Part shown: positions 1-20,300 of the stretch, in pieces | Layout: the number at the start of each line of letters is the position of its first letter | Numbering within the stretch: the first letter of the stretch is position 1 | Source of the DNA: Cloeon dipterum | Taxonomy: Eukaryota; Arthropoda; Insecta; Ephemeroptera; Baetidae | Direction of reading: 5' to 3' | Length of the DNA stretch: 64,000 bases | Assembly: GCF_949628265.1 (NCBI RefSeq) | Contig: NC_088786.1 | Span: 8,742,001 to 8,806,000 of the forward strand | Notes under the pieces: model-generated | Database searches by the model: none | What the model saw: only the letters and a program-made list of their open reading frames with translations | What the model was told of the DNA's origin: nothing | Translations under genes and position numbers: made by a program

Positions 1-3000
1 CTTAATGTTGCGCTTTTCCTCGCACTGAAAGTTGATTTAGACCGTATTAGAGGGTTTCATTGTGCCAAAATGGCTATATATTGCATGATTCGTGCTCAAT
101 TTATCGTCCGATTATGATGGTGTAAAATTCACAGCCTTAATTTAAAAGTATCCAAAGAAAATCACTAGAATCTTAGCCAATTTTCTCCAATATAAAATTG
201 CACTACTACCCAGGCCAATTTTAGCTGTTAACACTATACCCTCAAGGAGAGTGACAACAAAGATTCCTCTTAATTAACACAAAAAGACCGAAAACACCCA
301 TTATCTTATTTCTGCTAATTAAAGGTGATTGTTTTGAAGAGCATTGTTCAACGACAACAATCCAGATCCAGAGTAGATTTGTGTTGCTGCTTCTCTTCCG
401 GCCCTTGCGACACTAATAGCGACGCCGTTGTGACATACCGAAACGACATTATTTAATCTCACGAAATGCTTCTTCGAATTTCGAGTCCCTCAGGCGAGCG
501 TTATGATTTTTCACCTTCCCCGTCCTTTTTTATGGACACCTGAAGCATCATCGAAACCCAAGCGGCCTCCTGAACGACATCGCTGTAATGTTTACACTCA
601 CGCAACCACCGTCATAATAAAAATAATACGATTTGAAAGCCAATCTGCTCATGATAAACAACTTGCATCGGCCACGCGTGCTGGACAGTAAACATACAGA
701 TTGAATGTGTACAGAAAAAAACGCCATCCGGTGACTTTCAGCAAGATGAGAGGAAAAAACCTTTGTTGCGAGAACATCTAATAGCCGCGCTGCAGATGCA
801 TGTCGTGTGTACGGCATTGCGCATTTTGATCAGAAAATCGCTGCCATAGGTAAACAGTGCGCGCTGGAGGTCACTTGTTTTTACTCAGCGACAGCGTCGT
901 TAAAGAGCGTGATATTCGATTGCCAGCGCCGCTGCTGATTAGCTAACCCACGCTCCGAGAAGTCGTGTGTGGTTGCCATCCTCGTGTTTATTTATGCCGA
1001 CTTTTTAACATTAATTTAGCAATTTGTATGTGATTACATGATTTAAATGCACGATCATTTTCTGGTGCCTTAATTTGATTAAAAAAAACTCGTTTCTGAC
1101 AGAAAAATTGAACAATTTTACCAAAATATTTTAAAATTCAGATAAGGGGGAAGAGATTTGATTTTGTTTTTTGCTCGGTTACTTTCAAATTAGAATTTAA
1201 ATATTGCCATAGGATTATCTGACTTACTGCTTCTTCCTTCAAGATTAAAAATAATTATTTGAATGAAACCCTTTTAAAATTTCACTGAGTTTGATTTATT
1301 CTAATATCTTTTCTGGTAGTGAGACTGATAAATACTTTTAAAAAGTAAAAATTTAATCTAAAATCAGACTTAAAAATTTAGCTTTCGGAAAAACTGGCCT
1401 GGATTAATTCGCAAATTAGTTGAAGATTCAGACTTATTAAGACAGAATTTAAATAGATTTAAAATGGTTTGAGTGTGCTTTATACTAATTTGAACTATAT
1501 GATGGTGGTATAATATTGTTATGTAGCACTTGAAAGCCTATGAGCTCAGTCAGGTAAATTGTAAAAATGTTATTACATTTTTTCTTCAATTTTAACACTT
1601 TTTAATTTTCATTTAATTTTGACTACATTTACGGTAGTTTCAACATTTAAAAATGATTAGCCAAACAAATTTGACTCTTTTAATTTGAAATGCTATTTTG
1701 TTATAAATCGATTTGCACAGTTCCTGGAATTATTTTATTACTGTCCACAATATGAGAAAATTGTTGAACTCCATTAGAGATTTACTTCCCCTTTAACATC
1801 TTCAAACTTTAATCCCTTTCTAGTGCTCATTCCATATTCCTAACGTTTAATTTGAACTTTTACTGTCAACATCCCTCAAAAATTAATTTTGTCATTCACT
1901 GCTGTGAGGAAAATTCGTTCAATATTGAATTAACCTCCGGGCTCTGCCTGTGTGAGATCGGTCTGGCAAGCAGAGTCGGAGGAGCCGGCCAACAAGGCTG
2001 CTGATAATAACAATTGGAAGCGCGAGGAGTCGGCAAATTGCCTCAGGTCAACATCGGAAGCGGAGGAGGCTCTTCTCTGCTGGGCAACTCGCCCGGAAAG
2101 CGAATCAATTTGCCTGCAGCCTTGGCTTTGATCGGAATGGCCAATGAATCGCAGCAGTGCGTGCTGACCCTGGTCAGGTGTTGTGTTTGCGGGTTACGTC
2201 ACGCGCCTGCCTCACATTTACGTTTAGCGCTTTATTTCGGCGCCTACTTCCTCCTCCCGCGTTCTCATTGTTCCAGAGCTTTCATTACTCAAAGTGGACG
2301 AAATGAGAGCTGTTATAAAAGTCGGAATTGCATTATTTTTCTCTGCATCATATCGCAAACGGAAATCCTTGATGGCAATCACGTGCATGAAATTAATTTT
2401 GCTGATGCGCACCAAAAAAGCAGCTTTGCGGAGCAGGAATTTTATCAAAAAATGCATGATGTGGCCTAAGATGCTTAATCGTAAGTGGCAATTGTTACAA
2501 ATTATTTGTCATTGCTGACTCTATTCCATCGAATTTATAATTTTTTTAAATCAAGCAACAGTGTGCAAATTTGCAAAAAGTCAGGGCCATTAACAATTAA
2601 ATTTCAGCTGTTGCCAAATACCTCGAAATATTACACAGTGTGTATGTCTATGACATTTCGCTTGATTTTGATTCCTCTCGCTGCGACCTATTCGGTGTGT
2701 GAATTACGAGATTTATTTCCTTTTGATGAAATAAATCATGATTTTCAACAGCTTGCTGCTTAATTAGCACGCAAACTTTGGAGCCGATTTTCTCAGAAAT
2801 TTAAACGACGCCCGTCTAGACAAATTTTAGCTCTCTCCTGATTGTTTTAATATTTTAATGAGAGGTAAAGGTATTTCTAGTTAATTTTGCTTTACAAATT
2901 CTAATTAATTTATTTATAAATCACGTTTGGATATAAACAGGTTTAGGTATATAATCAGCTGGAAGAAAATACTTGCGTAAATGCCTTTGTGAGTTTTATT

Positions 3001-4876
3001 AACTTCCGCTAATGTCCATTGCTAATCATATCAAGCCGCACGTATAATCACAGTTTGCACAATAATTAATTTTTCCTCGACGCTCGCAAAAAGGCCAGCA
3101 TTTGTAATTACAAAAGCTATTCCTATCGAGGCACGCGTTTTATAACCTGGTCCCTACGTAACAACAAAGCAGCAATTAACTCCTGGTCAGGCAATTCAAG
3201 GAAAACCAGCCAAGCGCGCGGCCCGACCTTACGAAAAATCAAATTTTGACTCAGATGCGTGGAATGCTCGTTCGGGGAAACCCTTTTCACTTATTTCGAA
3301 CGGCGAAAGTGAGATCCTGAATCCGCTCTATAAAAGTTTTAAATATTTTGAAAGTATATATATGTACAGCAGGTTTTTTCTTATATATTTGGAGCATATT
3401 TCCACCCTGTCTTCCTAGAAAATTCAGTCTATTGAGTCGAATTCAATAGGCACAGTTAAAGAGATTCCGTCGTGGAGATGTGAAACATGACCAACGGTGA
3501 ACATTTACGAGAAAATAAACGAAAGCTGGATCCTGTTAGCTCGTATCTTGATTCATGCAAATTACTTACAAACATTTGCTTGCTCCTCGGGCAGTAATAG
3601 ACAATATCTCTACCTTTCCTTATGACCAGCCCAACCAGGCACTTAATGTTGCCTATTGTTTAGCTTTTTGTTTTTGTGCTAAATGGAAAACCGTGCAGCA
3701 GATGATAACTTTCGTAGCTTGAGAGCCTAACGCGGCAAAATTTGAATTCCTCTCCTGTTTTTTTTTTATCTTTTAAAATTCAGAGTTGAAAATAAACATA
3801 ACCTCGCATGTTTTCGCAGTTGTTTCGACCCCTTATGCCTCACCAGCAGTACTTGACCTACTAAACACAATTAAATCTGCAATTTTTTTATTGTTCTGCA
3901 TATTCTACCAAAATAGAGGCCTTGATTATTTATTTAAGAATAAAATAAGCGAAATACAAGTGATTTACTTATGTTACAACATAACAATATAAATGTTTGT
4001 GACGTTTTCATATGCTGAATCCTTTGTCAAGGAAATAAGTGTGAAAATGTTTGTACCTTAAAATAACTTCTAATGCTAAATATTTCCGTACTGACATTTA
4101 AAGTGCTAACCTCCTGAGCATTTTTGGTACCTGATTACAGCAATATAATGTAAAAAATCGGCTGATCAAAGGTTTTAGTCGGTTTAGATGGTCTTAAGAC
4201 GATTTTAGACGGGTTCGCACCAATAGACTAGGTTAAATGGCTCAAAATTCCACGATTCGTGACCATTTGATGGCTACAGGATGATTGGAAGCTCAGAAAA
4301 AAAGAATCTATCGTCTAGTTCTTACAGCCGTAAACAAAGCCTTCTTTGACAAAATTTTTAATAAAAATATAATGCAATCAAAATAGTGGAGATCCGATTT
4401 AATCCTAAGACAAAATGCCTTGCATTTGCTCTTTTTCATCGGCAAAATGAGGACATTGCCTTGATCCGACCGGACAAAAACATCTCACTCGCTCAGCCAG
4501 GTCCGTGAACGATGATTACAACTACTGTAACCAGTGTTTTGGAAAATTGGAGAGTTGGTTTTTTTGGTGCGACGTACGTGCTGAGAGGCGTTGTTCGTTC
4601 ACCCTGTCTGGAGAGCATGGGATGCTGCGAGAGAGCACCGTCGTCACCTTTTCAAGGCCAACCAGCAGCATCTGCCCGCGACCGGTTGGTGGCGCGCCGC
4701 CTCCGCGTTCGTTCGCTGCGTCAGGTGCTACGGCCGCTATCAGTCAGTCAGTGCGAGCTGCCCTTGCGAGGCGTGTCGCGGTCGCGATCGATACACACAT
4801 ACTCCCTGATTGTTTGTTGCCAACGGCGGCCAACGTGGCTCGCGGTGGCCAAAAGGCGGCGGCCCCTTCGGGCAGC
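1..4876. other. Non-coding stretch upstream of Btk29A
   Basis: Mostly AT-rich sequence with no coding exon I can support. A locally GC-richer patch at about 1935-2210 has a short open frame, but it lacks a good start, a recognisable domain and a donor in the phase needed by the downstream kinase exons. It could be a regulatory island or part of a non-coding exon. The stretch may be an intron of the long Btk29A isoform, whose PH-domain exons would then lie left of the window; that is inference. A dispersed repeat copy lies at about 4159-4330. Confidence 0.4.
4159..4330. repeat. Dispersed AT-rich repeat, copy A
   Basis: This stretch shares order and wording with 38857-38997. Both start with a block like TTTAGATGGT followed by AGACGATT, continue with an AAAATT...GATTC block, and end with ATGATTGGAA(G/T)CTCAGAAAAAAA and then a CGTCTA block. 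A shorter related piece is at about 38196-38255. The AGACG-type words at the start and CGTCT-type words at the end suggest an inverted-end element, but I could not define exact ends or a target duplication. Confidence 0.45.
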
Positions 4877-4997
4877 ATGGTGCGAAAAGTGCTTCGGTGC
4901 GGATGGCCCTTGTGGACTTTCCTTGGCCTTCCATCCACCTCTTCTTCCTCCTCCGCTTCCGATCACTCGTGCTCGTCCCTCTCAGGCTCATCCTCAG
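4877..4997 (+). CDS. Btk29A: Candidate first coding exon of the short Btk29A isoform
   Basis: A GC-rich island (about 4590-5020) in AT-rich surroundings holds an ATG at 4877 in strong Kozak context (AGCATGG). It would encode 40 residues starting MVRKVLRCGW and ending in a Ser-rich run, followed by a donor (CAG|GTTTGT) at 4998. The exon is 121 bp and ends in phase 1, exactly the phase needed by the exon at 11586, and the join makes a Gly before APSTPIMPGG. The open frame continues upstream to 4505, so an earlier start (4505 or 4619) is possible. Fly Btk29A is known to have long and short forms from different 5' ends, which fits. There is no homology proof, and phase agreement alone has a one in three chance. 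Confidence 0.42.
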
Positions 4998-7900
4998 GTT
5001 TGTCTTTTCGTCTTTAAATCGCGAGAAATAATATTTACCATGACAAGAATTTATTTACTCTCGTCCGTTCAATTCAAACACAAATTACAGTATTATTTAT
5101 AAAAGCATGTTTTTATGGATTCTTCGTGCATAAATAAAATTTCGGTATGCAGTCAAATAGTAAATAATTATTACAAAATCAATTTTTTAGCTTAAAATTA
5201 ATTTTAGTGTGCATTGCGATTAAAATTGGGACTTAACCTTAAAATTGTGCTCAGCAATGAGTTCAGTCGAGCGTTTTTAACTTTTAACGACCACATTGAC
5301 TTGAAATTTCTGCAGCGGTGAATTTTATTTTTAAAGATTAAGTACTAAACCAGTTTTCCTTGCAGTAGCATATCGGAAAAATTTCTCTTAAATTCATAGC
5401 CATCATGTGGGAGAAGCCATTTTAAAAATCTATCTTTAAAATATTTCATACAATAATTCATTAAGGTGGCTCGAATACCGAAACATTTTCACATTTTCTT
5501 TCGTTAGGGTAGCCTTGCAGGCTCTGAAATCTTGCGTAAGATATTTTTGTCAATCATTCTTCAACAATTTTTTTATCAATACAACGCCGTCTCCCTGCAT
5601 GCCAATTATGTATCAATTTTTCGTTGCATCCCAGTTGCACCACTGCCAGGGTTGTTGTGCTGCTCAACAACTTTTTTTTATTAAGAAACTGATTTAAGTT
5701 CTTAACAAATAAAGGGCCCCCTGGTGTGTATTCATGTCGAGGCTTTTGAGTATTTGAATAGGTTGCTGCTGGTATTTATTGCAGACTTTACGGCAGCAAT
5801 GGCACTTAACAAACAGTCGGCTTGCTCAGCAGCATTTTCAAACTTTTGAGGTGCACCTTAAGGGGGTCTTGAAGCAGTTTTTAAAAAATGACTCAACATA
5901 TTTATTTATTTTGATACTTTTCTGATTAGATGTGGTGGCTTTTTTAAAAAAAATACTATAATAATTAAATTAGGGTTATCCTTTCAGACGTAATGTTAAG
6001 GTAAATTCTTGACAAATATGTCTAGGTTTTTCGAATGCACTCTGAAATAGGATTGACCCTAAAAAACCCTGGAGAACCATTTTGTTAGCAATGCATTTAT
6101 GAAATGTACGCGTTGCGGGGTGGCCGCACAGTCAGGGAGGAAAGGACTTATCCTCATTGTTTCATGGCAAAAGACAGACTAATTTATTCTACACTACGTA
6201 CTCTGCGCGTACATATAGATAAAATACTTCAATTAATTCTTGGGATGTCTTGGGAATAACAGTTATATTGCGAAAAAGCTAATTCAATTCATTTTTTTTC
6301 TCCAGTCAAGTCATTCTTTATAAATTAAAATCAAAATAATAACATTTGGGAAAAAAGGAGGCTTTATGGCACCGCAAATATTGAGTCAAGGGGCTACAAA
6401 GTTAGCACATTTTCAAATGGCCAGGACTGTCCCCTAACTTGAAATATAATATAAATCATTTTCCACCAGGATTTTTTTACTTTTTCAATTTTGAAAATCT
6501 GTTGTGAAAAAAGATACTCGGAAATAGTGGGCTTCCCAGCTTTTTTCACTCGACGCAGTCTCCGCAGAAAAGTTGTATTTAGCTTCATGCGAAATTGGCA
6601 AACCTCGCAAACCACGCTTCCCTATTTGGCATGAAGAATCTCAGCCTTCCTTGCTGAGTTGGCTTTAGGACCAGTTAAAATTCTTGTCCTTTTGTTTTAG
6701 CTGGAAATATTTTCCCAAGTAATCAAAACAATTCCAAAGAATTAAAATGCCAATCAAATTGTCAAGCTATGAAATAAATGTGATTGCAACAGAGTCAAGA
6801 GAATCTTTAATAATCTCTCCCGCCTACGCAAATCCTCAGGAAAGATTTTTCGCGTATAATTTCCCTTCCCTCGACGACGGGCCCGACGAGGAGGAATTAT
6901 AAAACCACTTGCAAAAGCTAATCCGCCCCGCACACAGTCGCACAACAAAATTTCGAGCAGGCAATCTGGCCACAAAACAGCATACGCACTCTCGTGATTC
7001 ACTTTTTTCCGCTCGGCGAAACATGAAAAGTCACAAAGTCGCACATTTTGCGGTCTGCAGCACGCAGGCGGGCAGGTCGTGTCGGTGCACTCGTGTATAA
7101 TATGTATATTTATAATGGATGCGGCGGCAAGGACAAAAAGACAGATTGCCTGCCAAAATGAGGCAAAAAATCATTGCAGAATCCACAATGCGAGTCTAAC
7201 AATGAGGAAATTACCGCGTTGATGATCACAGCCGAGCGTAGCCTTGGCAGAAAACGTGCTTAGCCATAGGTGCTATTTTGGCAGGAAGACTCGCTGCCGC
7301 CGCCACCGCCGTGTGTGTATGTGTGTGGAAGCATCTTCGTGGCTCTACGCTTCGTGACTGCGACGCGTACTCTCTGTGTGTGCCTTGACCTCTGAGCAGA
7401 GGCAGGCAACCGGCGGTCGGCCGGTCTGTCTTTGCTGCACTACTCGTCGGTCCAGGGGCACAAAAAGCAAAGATTACAGCCCTGAAGGATGTGAGCAAAT
7501 AAAGTTTCCTCTCTGCATGGCTGCACGGCGCGCGATCGATCGCACTCGCGAGCATAAAATGTGAGAAATGAAACCGGCTGATGTCGTTCTTTTTTTTAAT
7601 ATTTTTTGTCTTGACGTCACCGCAATTTTTCCCTGTGATCTCATGCCCAGTTCAAATTTCCTCTCGAGAGTGTCGGTCTCTGATTTAGTAACTGGTTTCA
7701 AATCTGACGAGAGCCGAATGGGATTTCACGCCTTGCTAAGACACAAGTGCAGTAAATAATAATTTTTTAACACAACAAGACCATGACAAAGGCTAAGTGT
7801 TTCTTGTACGTATACGTAATACGAAGAAATGAAGTTAAAATCAACACAAATTTGGAATTTAAAGCAATAAAATGCAAATTCGAATTCATTTGAAATTTTG

Positions 7901-10900
7901 AAATTCATTTCCTCAGAGTGTAAGGATTCTTTTAAAAATAAATCACTTTCCACAGTCAACCTTGAACCCTTAAATACGGTTAAAATTTTAGATCATGCAT
8001 CCGTCTGAATTATTCGTGAAATCCCCAAGAAGCAACAATAAACTATGCAGGAAAAAATCGTAAAACAGAGTCAAAATTTAGTTTCTTCGTGTATGAATTC
8101 TAAATATTAAATAATACCGTTAAAGTTTTGTAAAAACTGTTTCAACACATTTCAACATTTTCACTTTCAATATAATCTTGGAAAAAATTATATGATATTG
8201 TATATTATTTTGTCCTTCGAAGTTAACAAATACTAACTATTACAAGTTAAAAAGCAAAGTAAAACAACATGTTATGTTAGGGGCAAAAATTAACAAAAAC
8301 GCTCTGCCTGGACTTTTGAAACTACTTCCAATTTGAAAGGTAAAATATTAATCAAGATAGGAACTCTTACTTAGAGTTTCAAAACGTGGGAAATTTCCAT
8401 TGCATTTTTATATTTTGAATGATGAAACCGACCACCAACTGGCACGTTATGTTTAATCGAAAGAGATTTTTTACTTTATGTAGTTCAACGAACTCAAGAA
8501 ACTTGTTTTAACTCCCAGAAGATATTGGGTTCGTAACCAAATCGAAATTAATCTCCGAAAATCGAGAGTGCTCTTCTCGGCATCGCCCGAGGCAGGTAAA
8601 CTCGTCTCTCATAATAGGATGTTAGATCTCACAACACGAATAAAAAAGCTCATAACAATTAAAAATTCTGAATTGAAGGGCTTGGATCGTCCAAGACCCG
8701 TAAAAGAAGAGAAGTCACGAGGCCTTCCACGATCAATAATAATATATTCCGCGACCCTAAATATTTGACCGTGAACAAAATTTCCAACAATCCGTGTCAA
8801 GTAAACAGCAGGATATTAAAACTTTCCTTTGACTGCATACGAAGCGGAAAATTGACTGTGCGCCGCCGCCGCCGCACGTTATATTTACTGCACTTTAATT
8901 ACGATCGCTAAGGACGCCCCGATATATACAAACGGGAGCAGACGAAAAGATTCCTTTGATTAGATGTGTTGGTTGGGAGATGAGTGATGAAGCCTTTGTC
9001 GCTGGCTGCACGGTTGCTTAATCGGATGCTGGCTGGCTGGCTTCTTACGTTTTAAGCAGCTTCTTTCGTTTCTCGTCAGGGTCTTGTGTGAAGAAGGATA
9101 ATAAGGACTCGTGCATCCAATCTGGCCGCCGTCACTCACGATAGATCCCACCTAGCGATAGACACAGAGAAATTGCCCTTGACCCAAGTGAGTCTCTCTG
9201 TCTCTCGTATCGAATAATTAATTGTTTCGAATGGTAATTCAGAGGCGTCCCATCTTCCAAAATTTTAAATGAGAATAAATTACAAACGAAACGAGGAAAA
9301 TAACCATTTGAAGTGATTTTTCATTCAAAAACGATTGGATTTAAAAGGAGAAAACCCATTGATCTGTTTTTAGGTTGACACAGTCCACAATTTGAGTTTT
9401 TTCGAGTTACCAGGGTTAAAGGGCAGACAAGTGATCAAAAATGAGGTACATTTTATCAATTACAAATTTTGATAAATTGTCAATTTGAATTTTCTCTCAC
9501 TTATGCTTGCATTATAAACCAATTTAAAATTATAAAAATAATCATCATTTTTTGGTCTATAACGTGTTTTAAATTTCTGAAAATAGCCGCAGTTATTCAC
9601 AGCAGTTTTATTTTTAAATAACCAAAATCAAAATTTCAAATGACCAAATTCGCAATATTTAAAGCAATATTAACCTTTTTTACTAACCGCAAGATTAAAA
9701 TTTTGATTGAAACAAATTTATTGTCATATACGAAATTCCAAAATTTTGTAATATTTTAAATCTTGCTGGTGATATCGGAATAGCAGCCCAAGACTGCAAA
9801 CCAAGCGGGTCACACGTTCTTTGCACAACAATCTCACTTTTTATTGCAGACAATTAGTCGTTTCCTCTGTTTGCCAAAAGTTGCCGGTTTTATGAGTGGT
9901 TTTTCGTCGGACGAAGAGAGACGCTGTGGTCCGCCGAGCGTTGAACCCAAGTCTGTGTAACAAGCCAATTTCTTTCCTTCTCGTGGGATGAGTAGGCGGG
10001 GATCACTATTTTACCTCGCTCCACCTTTCATTATGTTGTGTTATTGCGGCTCTCTCATTTGAATCCGCTGGTCCAGCAGCAGCAGCAGCCGGCTCTTTGT
10101 TATTTATCGGCAACAGCGATGGGATCGAGAGACGAGCATTCGAAACGCCCTTTGTGCCATTATCCGTGCTCACTTTTTACTCCATTGAGAGTGTCAATCG
10201 CCACAATGCAATTTCCTCTCTTTCGCCGTGTGCAATTCGCGGACGGAAAGGATTGCGTCACCAAAACCCAATCGGTTTGCAAATTAGATAACGTTTGATT
10301 GTGTCCTGCCTTGAATAGCAACACAGCTTCCCCTTTTTTTACGAATGAACAGGAAATTTCTGTCTATGCGAAATTGTGACTATTCGCCATGAAATTTCAG
10401 ACAGATTTTAGTAACAAAATAAGCGGCTCTAAAGTCTAAACGATATTTGGGTCAATTTTTTAGACGTTTTAATGATTTGATGTACTTGAAGGCTTGAAAA
10501 ATGTTTTGACATTTTATTTATGAAGGATATATTCGTTGCTATTTTATTACTCTAGGAAGGCCAGAACAAATTAATATACAAAAAAAATTTAAGTTTTATT
10601 TTTTGCTTAAAAATAACCAAAAAATCGTACGGAAGGAAAATAGATCTACATTTTGGACTAGAAAATACCACCTGAACTTTGAAATTTGGAAAATATAGCA
10701 AGAACTTTATAAAATGTGAAATTTATCACGAAATATTGGATATTTAAACTAGATTTTACAATTTTGCACGGTTTGATATTTCCGTGACGATTGCAAGCTC
10801 ACTCAGAAAAAATATTCCAAGATTCACAGCCCTCAGTCCAATTAAAATAATTTCGAATATTTAATTTAAGCATAACGCCCTTTGCCGGTTAATAGACCGC

Positions 10901-11585
10901 GGTGTCCTTCTGACGTGCTCGTGTAGGTGTCGAAGTAATTATCATATATTCGAATACATCACTCGTAGTTGCGAATAAAGAGTCACGAACGGTTCCGCCG
11001 CGGGCCGTTCTGAGTATGAAAAAAAGAAAACACACGTGCTGCAAGATCTATTCCGAAGCACGGAGCAGAGACACTCTTATATGTATCTAGAGACGACCCA
11101 GCTATTTTCGAGTAATTCTTTAGTGTCGTTGTTATGACACTTACTTAAGGGCGAGCATGTCCGTTTCACGCTGCCTGCCAGGTTCTGCTTTAAGGTCAAA
11201 ATCACAACAACTGCCGAGTGGCACGTATCTAAAGCTTCAAGTTCATTCAAAAAGCAAATAATGTTAACAGGAAATCAGTTACAAATAAATCACTGCTGAT
11301 AAGCTTTTTGCATTTTATTTCTCAGTAAAGAATTTATTCGAGTAAATAAGAAAATACATGTCATGTAAATAAGCTAAGCGGACGCAATCGCTGCAGTATC
11401 AGCGAGTTTCCTTTCCGCTTTTGATCGCATTCCGCTTCCAACACAGCTTTTGAAATGATTCGAAATCGATGGGAGCAAATTTTCCCAATCAACTTTCCAG
11501 GTGAAAAACTTGTCAATCTTCTTTCACCTTCTATATACATTTTCGAAACCGTAATTAATGAATGTGTGCTTTTGTCTGATCTTAG
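4998..11585. other. Putative first intron of Btk29A
   Basis: No supported coding exon in 6.6 kb. It contains a solo LTR (6105-6261), a TATA-like ttataaaacc at about 6897, a GC-richer block at 7270-7560 with a (TG)n run and CCGCCGCC, a perfect TGACGTCA at 7612-7619, a CCGCCGCCGCC run near 8862, and a short CAG repeat near 10076. The open frames here are short, overlap on both strands, and lack domains or splice signals that fit the kinase. Confidence 0.4.
6105..6261 (-). mobile_element. Diverged solo LTR, related to the TRIM LTRs at 40667 and 41773
   Basis: The 157-bp stretch follows the 145-bp LTRs of the element at 40667-41917 from end to end. It starts TGTACGCGTTGCGGGGTGGCC (left LTR: TGTATGTTGTTGCGGGGTGGCC), shares an AGACTAATTTATT block and a CTCTGCG(C/T)G block, and ends in GGGA(A)TAACA. 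It keeps the TG...CA ends. There is no second LTR or internal region nearby, so it looks like a solo LTR left by recombination. The flanks (gaaa left, gtta right) do not match, consistent with age. Strand is given to match the full element. Confidence 0.65.
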
Positions 11586-17645
<6,060 letters not shown>

Positions 17646-20292
17646 CTCGCGCTGCACGCCCATCTGACCCAGCAGCAGGAGCAGGGATGCCAGGAAGGGG
17701 CGGCGCCCTGCACGGCTTGCGCCTCGTATGGCGCGCCGTGGACCGAGCTGTGCAAGGCCATGCAGGTCAACCTCCAGCCCCGCTACCACAAGGCCCAGTA
17801 AAAACAAAATTTTGTAAGATCTGTTCAGCACAAGAAGGGAGTCGGTCCCGAGCGACACGGGGCCGCGCCGCTCCTAGGATTTAGGGAGAATCAAAAACCT
17901 AGGCCTTTCCTACGCGATCTCGTTTGTAAATCCGTCAAATTTCGTTCGTGTTTCCACCTTGTACATAATTTGTGACCCCCTCCACGTACACACTCGTCCC
18001 CCCTAACCCCTACCAGTCATCGTCGTAATTAAAATGAGAATTGGTTTTGTTTCGAGGGCCAACACTGACTGATATAAAAATAGAGAGCGGACATGAATAT
18101 GAGCTGATGATAATTGGCTCGCGCACGGTTGTGTAGACCATTTTTATGGACGTGGTCAAACAGAAACTCATCATTTTGTTCAGCTTATTACCTTCAAATT
18201 CCTGCTTTTCTAATGCGGAGTAGCTTGAGGCAATATTTATGTATTTAATGTGGATCTTCCAGGGGATATGAGCGACCAATAATATGTTGCATTTCCGGCA
18301 AGACAAGTAGTAAATTAAATTTGTTGGTCAATATAATTTGCAAAAGTCTAATAAGGATTTACAAAATCAGATTTTCTCAAAATATTTTAGTGTTCTCATG
18401 TATTTTCTCTCGATTACAAATCCTCTTGTTCTGGTCAATCTAACTGTGCCCTTATTATTAGATGCATTGTCCTTCTGGTGAAATAGTTTATGACATTTTA
18501 ATTTGAAGACATTCCTCCCTGATGATTTGCAAAAATGGATCCAATATGTTTTAAAATTTATAACATTTTTAGAATCAGCTCGCCATGAATCCTAAATTGA
18601 ACTTTTTTGTATTTTAGGTGATTTTTATTATTTTTAGGTAGTTTCCCCCTCTAGACTTTTGGGAAATTGCAAGCGGATTTTGTTTTTAAATTATTAATGG
18701 CTATCCTGCAAATTTTCGCCATTTTTGCAAGTAATGCAAACTTTTTCAATGATTTTTCTGAAAATTGCTCAGTATTTTTATAACAATAAAAATATGTTTG
18801 TTTCTGCTCTCCTATTTTCAGAAATTAATTCGGCATTGTCTAAGGCAATTTATCAGCCCTTCCCAATTTTTTGAGAATAAGACGTTTAACAATTTTTTAT
18901 TGAGATCCACATTAGATTTAATTTTCTGTTTACGCTCGAACCTCAGCTCTCGCAATTCAAAAGCAGGTCACTGCCCAGATTAAGACGGAGCCAAACACAA
19001 TCTTGAGTTTCGACGTAGAAACGTCCTGTAAGTTGTCGATTTGCGTAATATATCGATTGTGCTATGTACATTATTACGTACACGTGGTCCTGAATTACGA
19101 AACATGATTATTTGCGAAAGGCGCTTATCGCTATTGAACTTGTAAAATTAGCTTTTAAGATTTCGCCGGTCCATCCGTCGGGAGAGACCGCTCTTTCACT
19201 TGGAAAAACGCGTCACTCAGACGACGTGCAAAATTTTAAAAATTTTAAGTAATTTTTATGCATTACGCCCCAAGCAGGCAGATCATAGAGAAAATCTGTG
19301 TCTCCTTCCCGCTGTTGATAGCATAGAGAGCTGACAATGAGTCCCAGAACCCATGCGATTACCCTTGAATAACCATTTGTCTACGATGGTTCCGCTAGCT
19401 TAAAAAGGACTTTCGGCCTCTGTCTACGCAGAAGATTTTATAAAATACAATAACACTCTTGCTTGTACAGACACGTCAGTTTCATTTTGTTAATTTCACA
19501 CTGGACAAGAGTCAAAAAGAGTGCTTCCCCGAAAGTTCGACTTCCTCCAATCAAGGCAATTCCGGAGCTGCGCACAAAATTGAGCGCTCCCTTTTTCAAC
19601 GCATGCATTAGATAATTAATAATCGCGATGATATGTCGTGCAGTGACGAATTTGAAGGACAAGTTGAATGAAATTTGTCTGCAAAAAGTTGGAGGGCTGA
19701 CTTATTCCTTTTTTACATAAATGGGTGTTCTGATTGATAGGGTCTGCAATTTTTAAATTTTTGTTGATTTCTACGAGCAGATTGCGATTAAACTAATTTA
19801 TTTTGAGCTCTTGTCCTTTGAAGACGTTGCTGTCGTATGAGAATATATATTGTATTTATTAATTCTGTGATTGCCGCATTTTGGTACACTTGATTTCAAG
19901 GCGTAAATAATATATTATCACTATAAACACACACGACACATACACAACACACACACCACACACTGACTTGGCGTATATTCATAAAGACAAACATTATTAT
20001 GTGCTGCAATTTGAACTTGTAATTGTAACTCTCTGTATTTAAGCAATTAAAAATAATAATTTACTGTCGATCTGTGTTAATAATGTTTAGACTTGAGACA
20101 GAAAGAATGATTCCTACTGCTCTCTTCGACTCCATTTTAAGGTTTTGTGCGCAGGGCAAGTGAAGCATTTAATTGTAATCCGAGAGCAAAATGACGAAAG
20201 GTGTATATTAACATTATAAAAACAATGCTTCTGTAACATAATTTAGTGTCGACAAATAAATTGTTTATTTACCTTGGGCCAAAATTTGCCGT
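17646..20292. other. Btk29A 3' UTR and intergenic spacer
   Basis: No coding exon seen. The first few hundred bases after the stop are GC-richer and probably 3' UTR. AATAAA occurs at 18785-18790 as one possible polyadenylation signal. A CA-rich microsatellite lies at 19926-19964. Short open frames on both strands have no recognisable domain. Confidence 0.45.
19926..19964. repeat. CA-rich microsatellite
   Basis: Interrupted run of ACAC units (ACACACACGACACATACACA and onward). Simple repeat in the spacer between Btk29A and the Maf gene. Confidence 0.8.
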
Positions 20293-20298
20293 TTTATT
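20293..20298 (-). terminator. Polyadenylation signal AATAAA for the Maf gene
   Basis: TTTATT on the plus strand is AATAAA on the minus strand, directly after the stop codon (20301-20303). A second copy lies at 20263-20268. The very short distance suggests a short 3' UTR, or use of the second site. Confidence 0.5.
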
Positions 20299-20300
20299 GT

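Noticed and set aside
2014..2469. 151-codon open frame with a Gly/Ser-rich start
   Set aside because: The first codon is TTG, no domain is recognised, overlapping frames exist on both strands, and no donor gives the phase needed by the kinase exons. Kept only as a GC-rich patch.
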